Source: Chloranthus sessilifolius (taxonomy: Eukaryota > Streptophyta > Magnoliopsida > Chloranthales > Chloranthaceae). Taken from it: 64,000 nucleotides of DNA. A program made the position numbers and the translations under genes. The DNA lies in assembly GCA_021018995.1 (NCBI GenBank), contig CM037587.1:9879366-9943365 (forward strand), in the 5' to 3' direction. Positions 56,100 through 64,000 of the stretch are shown here, piece by piece (position 1 is the first letter of the stretch; every line of letters begins with the position of its first letter). Below the pieces are notes generated by a model that was given only the letters and a program-made list of their open reading frames with translations, made no database searches and was not told the origin of the DNA.

Positions 56100-57722
56100 T
56101 CATAATCGGCATACAAAAAGGAACATCCTAGTCTCAGTCTCACGCCGTCCCCTCGCTAGGCTGATATGATGTAGGGGCAGGCTCCTCCATCTGGACTGGT
56201 GGATGTGTGGGGGTTGATTGGGCTGCTGGAGCTGGCTGGCTGGTCTGTGGTGGCGGCGACTGTGAAGTCTGGGCTGGCTGCTCTGGTGGCTGTGGTGCCG
56301 AGCTCGTTGCGCCGGTAGCCGCAGTGGTGGGATGGAAGACTGGTGCCTATGGAAGGCGGTCCGTCCTGCGGTCCACTCCTCCTCCTGAGCAAGGCGCCGC
56401 TGGTAGTCCAACAGGTAGATGTAGTGGAGGGTATGGAACATCAGAAAGTTCATCCTCCGGTTCATCCTCTCGTTGTTGGCCTCCATGCGTGCCAACACGT
56501 CCTCGATGGTAGGACCGGAGAGAGCTGCGGGTCGGCGATGGGATGAAGTCGGTGTCGTCGAGGTAGATCGAGGTGGTGGTGTAGCTGTTGTGGTAGGAGG
56601 TGGGATAATGGGCTGGCTCGCAGCCGGTGGAATAACAGGTGGAGCCTCCTCCACTGGTGGTGCTCCGCCGGCGGGTAGGTCTAGCTGTGGTGGTGGGGGT
56701 GGTGGTGGTGCTACAGTTGCGCCTTCAGTTGGTAAGACCTTCTTCAGAAGGTTGCAACTACTGTTCCATGAGGAGTGTGAGAACCGTTTGATCTTGTCTG
56801 TCGCCCGCACCTCGTGGGGCGATATCGTGTACCCCGGAGCGTCGGAATAGCTCTCTAATATGCTCGAGATGAGCCGAGCATAGGGCATCTTTTCTTTGGG
56901 CCTTAGGTTGCCCTTCATCAGCTTGCCCTTTATGTACCTCATCCCCTCGAGGATGATCATGGTGGAATCGAACCGCCGGCCCTTGTAGGCCGCATACAGT
57001 GCTTGTTGAACCAACTCTACCCGCTCGATATCGTGTCGCATCGGGTAGAGGTTGCACTTGACGATGGAGTCGAGCATCCACATATACGGAGGTAAGTCTA
57101 CCCTCCGAATTGCGGTGCCCGAACCCCGCTTCCCCTTGGTCATGTCCCTTATAATTTCTTCGACATCCACCTCCTCTGGGAACGGTGGGAATAGGGTAGT
57201 CTCAGGGACAAAGTCCAAATAGCAGTCAAGTGCCTCATGGATGTTACGACGCGTAATTGCGTAGTTTCGACCCTCTATCTTGGTCAAGACTATGTCGTCA
57301 GTTGGGCTGTCTCTCAAGCCCTGGTAAAACAGTCGAACCAACCGAGGGTAGTAGGACCCACGGGTCGGTTTCAAAAGATTGCCGAGTCCGGCATTTTCAA
57401 GGTACCTACGAGCCCAATTGGTCTCGCCTTGCACATTAGGGTTTGTGAATAGGGTTGGGTCGATAATGTAATCGATCCCAATGGTCTTAGCTGCCCACCA
57501 CTAGTTGGGTTGAACCACATTGGTGGGTGGTGGTGGCATAGGTGTGGATTCACGTGAAGACTCACGCGAAGATGCGCCCGTCGACCCGGACGTGGTGTCC
57601 GATGCCGATGGTGATGGAGTCCTCACGGGTGATGGGGTAGGTGGTGGCGGTGCGGTGTTCTTACGCCGTACCGGGAGTTTAGTGGCTGCCTTCATTGAAG
57701 ACAATCGAGTTTTCGGTGGCAT
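56100..57722 (-). pseudogene. T1 extra ORF: putative plant transposon protein domain, with Pro-rich middle
   Basis: ATG at 57722 (MPPKTRLSSMKAATKL) opens one frame of about 540 codons, broken by a single TAG near 57502 after NVVQPN. After a Pro/Ser-rich head, the domain reads RRYLENAGLGNLLKPTRGSY, RLVRLFYQGLRD, EGRNYAITRRNIHEALDCY, IRRVDLPPYMWMLDSIVKC, EGMRYIKGKLMKGNL and YARLISSILE. It resembles the 'putative plant transposon protein' domain often carried as an extra frame by plant retrotransposons; this is from memory. A poly-Pro stretch and a helical segment (EDVLARMEANNERMNRRMNF) follow. The last ~90 residues may be frameshifted (an alternative frame ends TSPDGGACPYIISA). Function unknown. 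Confidence 0.6.
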
Positions 57723-57950
57723 TCCGATGAAATTTGAAGTAAACTAGGGTTTCTCTAACTCAAATTGAAGAAAAAGTTCAAATTTAGGGTTTACCGTAGG
57801 TTTTGGATGCGATGTTAGTCAAATGCGATCCGAAGTCGATCGGAGATGTCCAAACCCTAGGGTTCACAGTCGGTTGGAGAAGAGGAAGAAGAAGCGCGCA
57901 AAATAAAAAAACTCAAATGATTTCGAATGGGGAACAAAATCCCCAAATTC

Positions 57951-57960
57951 CTATATATAG
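57951..57960 (-). promoter_or_regulatory. TATA box upstream of the T1 extra ORF
   Basis: CTATATATAG, 230 bp before the ORF's ATG on the minus strand, followed by an AT-rich, CTTCTTCTTCC-containing leader with CCCTAGGGTTT and AAACCCTAG. This looks like an ordinary plant gene promoter and 5' leader, not read-through element sequence. Confidence 0.55.
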
Positions 57961-57967
57961 GCCCTGG

Positions 57968-58710
57968 TTCGATTAATCGATTTCTCAAAGTCGATTAATC
58001 GAGTTGCAAAACTAGCTAAGGCGCTCGAAATCGATTAATCGATTTCCAAAATCGATTAGTCGAAATACAAAATCGATTAATCGAAATCCATTTCAATTAA
58101 TCGAAATCGTAGCCGTTTAAAATTTCAAAATTTAGAGCTCACTGGTGTTAGCCAGTCGATTAATCGAAATCCATTTCGATTAATCGAAATTTTAAAATCG
58201 ATTAATCGAATTTTACTTTGATTAGTCGAAATCGCATGGTCCTTCAAATTTTTCCACATTCCTCAAATAACTCGATTAGTCAAATTTTCCAGTTCGATTA
58301 ATCGAATTACAAATCGATTAATCGAAATCGTCATCGATTAATCGAAATTGCATATAACTCAATTTCTCATTGAAAATCCCTTAAGTTATTCGATTAATCG
58401 AATCTCAAGATCGATTAATCGAAATCCAAATTCGATTAATCAAAACTTAGATTGATTAGTCGAATTCACTGTTACTTTAAATCTTTCAAATATCAGGCTC
58501 ACTGGCCTCTGCCAGTCGATTAATCGAATCCTCTGTTGATTAATCGATTTACAAAATCGATTAATCGAATTCCCTCAATTAATCAAAAATTTCAAAATTT
58601 TCATCTGTCAATATTTTTCCTCATTGCTGATGCCAGTCGATTAGTCGATCAAAACTCGATTAATCAAATCCTCAAATCGATTAATCGATTTGAAAAATTG
58701 ATTAATCGGT
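57968..58710. repeat. Second CGATTAATCG array, upstream of the T1 extra ORF
   Basis: More than thirty copies or near-copies of CGATTAATCG with similar spacer lengths to the LTR array. A longer unit (CTCACTGG..., GCCAGTCGATTA) recurs at about 58140, 58500 and 58630 and resembles CCACTGGAGG...CCAGTCGATTA in the LTR near 55150. Confidence 0.9.
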
Positions 58711-58890
58711 TTTACCCCGACTTCTCGAATTCTGTTGTTCCTTTTTGTTCTTTATTTCCTTGGCGATATTGATCTCAAATTTTTTTTTTTTTTTTCGATT
58801 TCTCATTGAATACATTGACCATCTGGTCATCATTGAATTACATAAACGATGAGAATCCGCAACATGCTTGCGGTGTTACAATGTTAACTC
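58711..58890 (-). other. Spacer between array and T1 chromodomain
   Basis: Contains a T15 run at about 58781-58795 (an A run on the coding strand) and otherwise unique sequence. It is probably the old 3' end of the pol transcript. Confidence 0.4.
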
Positions 58891-59418
58891 TCAAATTGTC
58901 GCAAATAAGCTTGGATACTGTTCTTTCACATCGGCTTCCCATTCCCACGTAGCCTCTTCGGTCGGATGATTCTTCCATCGAACAAGCACTAAAGCAATCA
59001 GTTTAGTACGTAGTACTTGTTCCTTTCGATCCGAAATCTCCGCCGGTTCTTCTATCATGCTCATGCCCTCATGCATCTCCAAAGGTTGACTTCCTAACAC
59101 ATGAGATGGATCATTCACGTACTTCCTGAGCATCGATACGTGGAAAACATTATGTACCCGATCAAATAGCGGTGGTAATCCAATGCTGTAAGCAACTTTG
59201 CCTACGCGACCCAAAATTTCAAATGGTCCAAGATAACGAGGACTTAACTTCCCCCTCTTGCCAAACCTCATCACGCCTTTCATAGGCGACACTTTCACAA
59301 ACACGTGTTCACCCACTTTATAGTCGACACTAGTCCACTTGATGTCAGCGTAGCTTTTCTGTCTGCTCTGTGCTGACTTCAGCCTTTCTCTGATTATACG
59401 TACGACGGTGGCGTTGTC
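58891..59418 (-). pseudogene. T1 integrase C-terminus and chromodomain
   Basis: Continues the integrase frame after a TAA at about 59419: GEHVFVKVSPMKGVMRFG, KLSPRYLGPFEILGRVG, LPPLFDRVHNVFHVSMLR, and at the end VLVRWKNHPTEEATWEWEAD with QYPSLF. The last block is the chromodomain-type C-terminus that directs chromoviruses toward heterochromatin. Confidence 0.88.
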
Positions 59419-60264
59419 TTAAAGTAGTTTTGGCCCTAAAATAAACTTCTCACCTGTTTCTTCCCAGTTGATGGGTGATTTACATCGTCGTCCATACAGA
59501 GCTTCATACGGTGCTATGCCAATGCTCATTTGGAAACTGTTGTTGTATGCGAATTCGATCAATGGTAGATACTGATCCCATGATCCTTGCATATCTAGCA
59601 TGCACGCTCTGAGCATGTCTTCGATTACTTGGTTCACTCGCTCTATTTGCCCATAAGTTTGAGGATGGAAAGTTGAACTGAAGTCTAGGCGCGTTCCCAT
59701 TCCTTCTTGAAATTTCTTCCAAATTTTGGATGTATACAGTGGGTCACGATCTAAAACTATGCTTCTCAGAATCCCGTGCAACCGTACGATCTCCTTCATG
59801 TATAAGTCTGCCAGTCTTCCTGCCGTATACATCGTATTGTAAGGCAAGAAGTGCGCTGATTTGGTTAATCGATCCACGACTACCCAAATGGCATTGTATC
59901 TCTTGGCAGTACGCGGTAATCCAACAATGAAATCCATCGAGATCGATTCCCACTTCCATTCTAGTATTGGTAAAGGCTGCAATAGTCCAGCAGGATGCCT
60001 ATGGTCAATCTTCACCTGCTGACAGGTCAAACACCGTGACACGTATTCAGCCACGTCTTGCTTCAAACCTCTCCACCAATAGTTCTTTTTCAAGTCTTGG
60101 TACAGTTTGGTGCTACCAGGGTGGATAGCATAATTTGATTTGTGGGCTTCATCAAGAATCGTTCGTCTTAGATCGGCATTGTCCGGAACGCAGAGACGAC
60201 CCTTGAATAATGAAAAACTGTCTTCTTTCACTGAGAAGTCCGGCCTGATGCCTTCAATCACATC
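59419..60264 (-). pseudogene. T1 integrase (zinc finger and catalytic core)
   Basis: HHCC finger: EAHKSNYAIHPGSTKLYQDL, then CLTCQQVK. Catalytic core: ISMDFIVGLPR (Asp 1), VLDRDPLYTSKIWKKF (Asp 2; usual SDRD reads LDRD), QIERVNQVIEDML (Glu). All three acidic residues are present. A TAG separates it from RNase H at about 60264 and a TAA ends it at 59419. Confidence 0.9.
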
Positions 60265-60882
60265 TTGATGAATCTATGTTAACGTCGGATCTTTCATCTG
60301 TAGATTGTGGATATGCTCAAATATTACTAGTCTCACTGATATGTTAGCCAAAAAGGATCCTGTAGCTCTCGACTCAATGTTTGCATCATAGAGTGCTAAG
60401 TCTTTCAATAATTTCCACCGGTGCATACCCAAAATCAAACAAGCTAACTCAGCTGAACTCTTCCGACTCAAAGCATCGGCTACTACGTTAGCCTTGCCTG
60501 GATGGTACTGTATAGAACAGTCATAATCCTTGAGGAACTCCATCCATCTGCGCTGTCTCATGTTGAGCTCTTTCTTTGTAAACAGGTATCTGAGGCTCTT
60601 GTGGTCGGTGAAAATTTCAAACGTTTCACCGTACAAGTAATGTCTCCAAATCTTAAGCGCAAAAATGACTGCTGCTATCTCCAAGTCGTGAGTCGGGTAA
60701 TTTTTCTCGTGTTCTTTCAGCTGTCTTGATCCGTAAGCTATCACCTTCTTGTGTTGGTTGAGCACGCAACCCAAACCATTGTATGACGCATCATCAGACA
60801 TCGCGTATCCTCCATCGCTCAAGGAATTGCTAATCGGAGTCAAGTGAGTCTCATCTTGAGTTCTTGAAAATTCTTCTCGCAT
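60265..60882 (-). pseudogene. T1 RNase H
   Basis: [80 protein letters not shown] and [10 protein letters not shown]. The conserved Asp, Glu and Asp residues of gypsy RNase H are visible. It is in a different frame from the RT upstream, so a frameshift lies near 60880-60900. Confidence 0.9.
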
Positions 60883-61787
60883 GCCTCACTCCACTCAAAT
60901 CTTGAATCCTTTCGTGTCAGCTTCGTGAGAGGTCCCGATATCTTTGAAAATCCCTCGACGAAACATCGATAGTAGCCTGCTAACCCAAGAAAACTTCGGA
61001 CATCGGTCACTGTCTTTGGTTGCTCCTATTTAACCACTGCTTCTATCTTTGCTGGATCTACAGTGACACCGTGCTTTGAGACAACATGTCCCAAAAAGCT
61101 AACCTCTTCCAACCAAAACTCACATTTGCTGAGTTTGGCATACAATTGGTGTTCACGTAGCGTCTGTAGAGCAATCCTCAAATGTTCTTCGTGTTCCGTC
61201 TTGGATTTGGAGTAAATCAAAATATCATCAACGAATACTACGACACACGAATCCAGGTGTGGTTTAAACACCTGATTCATCAGATCCATAAACGACGCCG
61301 GAGCATTCGTCAACCCAAACGGCATCACAAGGAATTCATAGTGTCCATACCGTGTCCTAAAAGCTGTCTTCTGAATGTCCTCTGCCTTGACTCTCAACTG
61401 ATGGTATCCAGATCTCAGGTCGATCTTGGAAAAATACCTTGCTCCTTGCAGTTGATCAAACAGATCGTCAATTCTAGGCAAAGGGTAGCGGTTCTTCCCA
61501 GTGAGTTTGTTCAGTTGTCGATAGTCAATGCATCTATGCATTGACCCATCTTTCTTCTTAACAAACAAGACCGGTGCTCCCCACGGAGACAGGCTCGGTC
61601 TGACAAACCCCTTGTCCATGAGCTCTTGTAGTTGCTCTTTCAACTCCTTCAACTTAGCAGGAGCCATTCTATATGGTGCTTTTGAAACAGGCTCTGTTCC
61701 CGGTGCTAAGTCAATGGAGAATTCTACTTCTCTCTCTAGAGGTAATCCAGGCAACTCTTCTGGAAAGACGTCGGCGAAGTCTCGCAC
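60883..61787 (-). pseudogene. T1 reverse transcriptase
   Basis: [106 protein letters not shown] and the catalytic [14 protein letters not shown]. All motif blocks are present and close to consensus. A TAG follows at 61026 (KIEAVVK-stop, where Trp is usual), then LGLAGYYRCFVEGFSK-like sequence. A one-base frameshift joins it to the protease near 61790. Confidence 0.93.
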
Positions 61788-62301
61788 AACGCTATCTCAG
61801 AGATGACGTTCTTTTCTTCCTTGTCCTCCTTTAAGAAAGCCAAGTATCCACTGCAACCCTTCCTGATCATTCGCTCGGCCCTTACTGCTGAGATCAGTGG
61901 CATATGTGATGACCTCACTCCTTGAAATCGAAATGATCTTCTTGTGTTCGGTCTGAAGATGACAACCTTGTTCTTGCAATCGACCGTTGCACAATGCTGC
62001 GCCAACCAGTCCATGCCAAGGATCACATCAAACCCTTGCATGTCCAGCAGTATCAACTTTGCCTCCAATTTATGCACATCCAGGTCTCGAATTGCTACGA
62101 TGACGGATTTGCAAGCTAACTCCGTGTCCACTAACTCTCCAGTCAGAATAGACACAGATAGGATAAAATCCAATGCCTCTGGAATAATCTTCATCCTCTT
62201 GGCAAATCGTGGAGTGAGGAATGAGTGGGTAGACCCTGGGTTTATCAACACTCTAGTGTCATATCCAACGAAGCATCCTTTCTCATATACAGTTAGCGTA
62301 C
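61788..62301 (-). pseudogene. T1 protease
   Basis: GTLTVYEKG, TRVLINPGSTHSFLTPRFA, IVAIRDLDVHKLEAKLI, MQGFDVILGMDWLAQHCATV and VIFRPNTRR. This is an RVP_2-type aspartic protease that would cut the gag-pol polyprotein. The catalytic D-S/T-G triad reads NPG, so the active Asp is lost. The frame changes before RT. Confidence 0.88.
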
Positions 62302-62472
62302 CTATAGTATACATACGTACATACAATAATTTACATATCAATTACACCCCTAATTCACATATAAATTCAGTGTTTGGAAAATAATCTACACTATTTCCTA
62401 ATGAATGCACCTTCTCTATCTAAAATTTTCAGGGAATTGACAATTCTTTATTTAAATAAAAATCTCATTTGG
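62302..62472 (-). other. AT-rich intron-like segment between gag and protease (T1)
   Basis: On the minus strand the coding match runs to NVHDVI, stops for 171 bp of AT-rich sequence with stops, and resumes at GTLTVY after TATACTATAG. T2 and T3 have AT-rich segments at the corresponding place. The 5' border (ATC/CCAAATG) has no GT donor. Confidence 0.55.
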
Positions 62473-63756
62473 GATGACGTCATGTACGTTCCCTGCTTCC
62501 TAAGCAGTGACTGCATAGGCTCTTCCATGAACGATCGGCTTCCGTGCTTGAATGGGTCATGGCGCTGAAACTGAAGCCATCTTCCCTTTATCAACCTCGG
62601 GGCAATCCTTGATCAAGTGGCCCACCTTGTCACATCGGAAACAACCCCTGGTTCCCACTCTACAATCCACGGTCCTATGAGGCTTGCCACACTTGGCACA
62701 AGTCTCTCGAGGTGCGAAAGAAACTGTACGAGAACCCTGTGTGACGGTAGCGCCAGTAGACATGGTAGGGCTCTCATAGCGTAAAGGTCTCCCCGACGCA
62801 AGTAGTGGAAATCTCTGTTGGTTGTGCTGTTGCGCCGGTCTTCCGAAACCCCTTTGGAACTGTGGTCTCTGATTTTAGGCCACGAACCTCGGCTTTTTAT
62901 TCACCGGTTCGTAGTTCCCCATTCTTCCTTGATCTGTGTTTCCCCTTTGTCGTTCTCTCTGCCTATATCTATTATTATTCTCCTCTTCCACAACTAGTGC
63001 CTTGCTCATGACCTCTTCATAGGTCCTTAACTGAAATGGAGCTACTCCTCCCCTAACCTCAGGCTTCAAGCCTTGCTGAAACCTCTTTGCCTTCATCACA
63101 TTAGTGGCGACGTAATCAGGAGCAAAACAGGCGAGTCGTAGAAACTCCACTCCATACTCTCTCATGCTCATCCTCCCGTGCACTAATTGTAGAAACTGAA
63201 TCTCCATTTGGTTTTTTACCACCTCTGGAAAATACTGTTTGTTTAACTCCTCAACAAACTCCTCCCAAGTCCACGGCAACTCTAGGGTCTCCTGAGCCCT
63301 ATTTCGTATCACGGACTTCCACCAAGGCCCAGCCTCCCCATCTAGCATGTAGGCTGCCCATCTAACACTCTCATCCTTCGTGCATGTCAGCACGCTGAAC
63401 ACCTTCTCCATTTCCATTAACCAATTCTCTGCTGCCATCGTGTCTGCCTGCCCAGAAAATGTAGGAGTTCTCATCCTCCTAAACTCAATGAAAGATGAAA
63501 CTACGGGCAGTGCAGGACCTACTGGTGGTGTAGGTGGCTGCTGCTCTCTTGTTGCATGAGCTGCAAAGGATGCGACTTGTTGTGCCATGGCAGCTGCCAT
63601 GGTCTCCATGGTGTGCATCATCCTTTGGCACTCCTCTCTATCCTCCTGTCTTTCTCTCACCCTCTCCTGTTCTCTCTGATCTCGATCCTGACGATCTCGA
63701 TCCTCATCCTCTTGTTGTCTACTACTGCTGCCCCCTGGGGCCTCACTCCCTCCCAA
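62473..63756 (-). pseudogene. T1 gag with two zinc knuckles
   Basis: ATG at 63756 (MGGSEAPGGSSSRQQEDED), a charged coiled N-terminus, then FIEFRRMRTPTFSGQAD, AENWLMEMEKVFSVLTCTKD, WAAYMLDGEAGPWWKSV, FVEELNKQYFPEVVKNQMEI, FLRLACFAPDYVA and PFQLRTYEEVMSKALVVEEE. A TAA after KKPRFVA (62875) interrupts it. The same frame continues to the knuckles CAKCGKPHRTVDC and CFRCDKVGHLIKDC (about 62600-62700) and KGKMASVSAP, with a further stop at 62557. Nucleocapsid/capsid role. Confidence 0.92.
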
Positions 63757-63938
63757 GGGTACTCAATTGGTAGGAGAGATGTAACCATCTCCACTATGCA
63801 AACTTCTCTGTTGGCCTCCTCTCGGTCGGCCTCTTCCCCTAGATGACATTGACGGCTGCATTTGAAACTAAGGTTTCGTTAGCAGAAGTCCCTATGTTCT
63901 GACAAAAAGAATGATTGTCAGAATTGCTAAAAGAAATT
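63757..63938 (-). other. T1 leader between primer site and gag
   Basis: Short untranslated leader on the minus strand; no structure is apparent beyond purine-rich stretches. Confidence 0.5.
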
Positions 63939-63952
63939 GCTTTGATACCAAC
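63939..63952 (-). promoter_or_regulatory. T1 primer-binding site (initiator tRNA-Met)
   Basis: Minus strand GTTGGTATCAAAGC directly after the LTR end CTGTCACA. It has one mismatch to TGGTATCAGAGC. Confidence 0.85.
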
Positions 63953-64000
63953 TGTGACAGCCCGGTTTTCGGCACCCCAAATCCCGTGCCATCAGCACGA
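63953..64000 (-). repeat. End of the T1 5' LTR (partial)
   Basis: 48 bp matching the 3' LTR at 53340-53387, including CGTGCTGATGGCACGGGAT and GGGCTGTCACA. The rest lies beyond the window. Confidence 0.85.

Larger units (their letters stand above)
53340..64000 (-). mobile_element. T1: Tekay chromovirus with an extra reading frame (5' LTR runs off the window)
   Basis: Minus strand, high to low coordinates: end of 5' LTR (from 63953), PBS, gag, protease, RT, RNase H, integrase, chromodomain, CGATTAATCG array, extra frame, polypurine tract and 3' LTR (55894-53340). Gag motifs, the initiator tRNA-Met primer and the chromodomain-like C-terminus fit the Tekay (Del) lineage. All pol domains are recognisable but carry several stops and two frameshifts. 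Confidence 0.92.

Noticed and set aside
56207-56850. Gly/Val-rich plus-strand frames opposite the T1 extra ORF
   Set aside because: They are reverse-complement shadows of the Pro/Ser-rich coding strand; the minus strand has the protein-like domain and promoter.
1-64000. Endogenous pararetrovirus or other integrated plant virus
   Set aside because: No movement-protein or caulimovirus-type coat motifs were seen. All RT and integrase sequence is explained by gypsy, copia or LINE elements.

Overview
This is nuclear DNA from a flowering plant. It holds almost no intact genes and is a dense nest of LTR retrotransposons, with small DNA-transposon and LINE remnants. The evidence is plant-specific: Tat and Tekay-type Ty3/gypsy pol genes, a Ty1/copia element, plant mobile domain (PMD) and DUF7745-like reading frames, a CACTA end, and spliced exons of plant SPT6. 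The species cannot be named from the sequence. Nearly every coding stretch carries stops or frameshifts, so most coding calls are pseudogenes.

Layout. 1-11626: 3' part of a Tat-lineage element (Tat-a), with degenerate RNase H and integrase, then a very long 3' region carrying two antisense gene-like units. One is a DUF7745-like pseudogene split by a foldback MITE; the other is a seven-exon PMD gene. A 1.56-kb 3' LTR follows. 11627-18975: low-coding DNA with an isolated exon, an SPT6 gene fragment with intron boundaries kept, and at 18975 a CACTA-type terminus. 20455-43942: an old Ty1/copia element on the minus strand, split by two Tekay-like elements. T2 (22388-31897) has 3.5-kb LTRs and a perfect TAATA target duplication. 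T3 (34739-42668) is a gag-only element with 2.8-kb LTRs. 44712-46030: fragments of an RTE-type LINE, an antisense L1-type LINE and a gypsy protease. 46759-51280: 5' LTR, primer site, leader and gag of a second Tat element (Tat-b). It is cut at 51280 by antisense element X (51281-53339), which is cut in turn by Tekay element T1 (53340 to beyond 64000, minus strand). T1 carries gag, protease, RT, RNase H, integrase, chromodomain and an extra reading frame with its own TATA box.

Most interesting signals. (1) A 55-bp block, ungapped in seven of eight copies, recurs in the LTRs of T2, T3, Tat-a and Tat-b, inverted in the Tat LTRs. Family-specific palindrome repeats lie on the same side of it each time. 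(2) All three Tekay-like elements carry an AT-rich, intron-like segment just after the gag zinc knuckles. (3) Tat-a has an intron-containing antisense PMD gene, and the same paired palindrome occurs near both antisense genes and in its LTR. (4) T1's extra frame is preceded by a CGATTAATCG array like the one in its LTR. (5) T3 has a duplicated primer-binding site.

Inferred insertion order, oldest to youngest: copia before T3 and T2; Tat-b before X before T1. The coding modules would have worked as retrotransposon gag-pol polyproteins, but none looks intact here.
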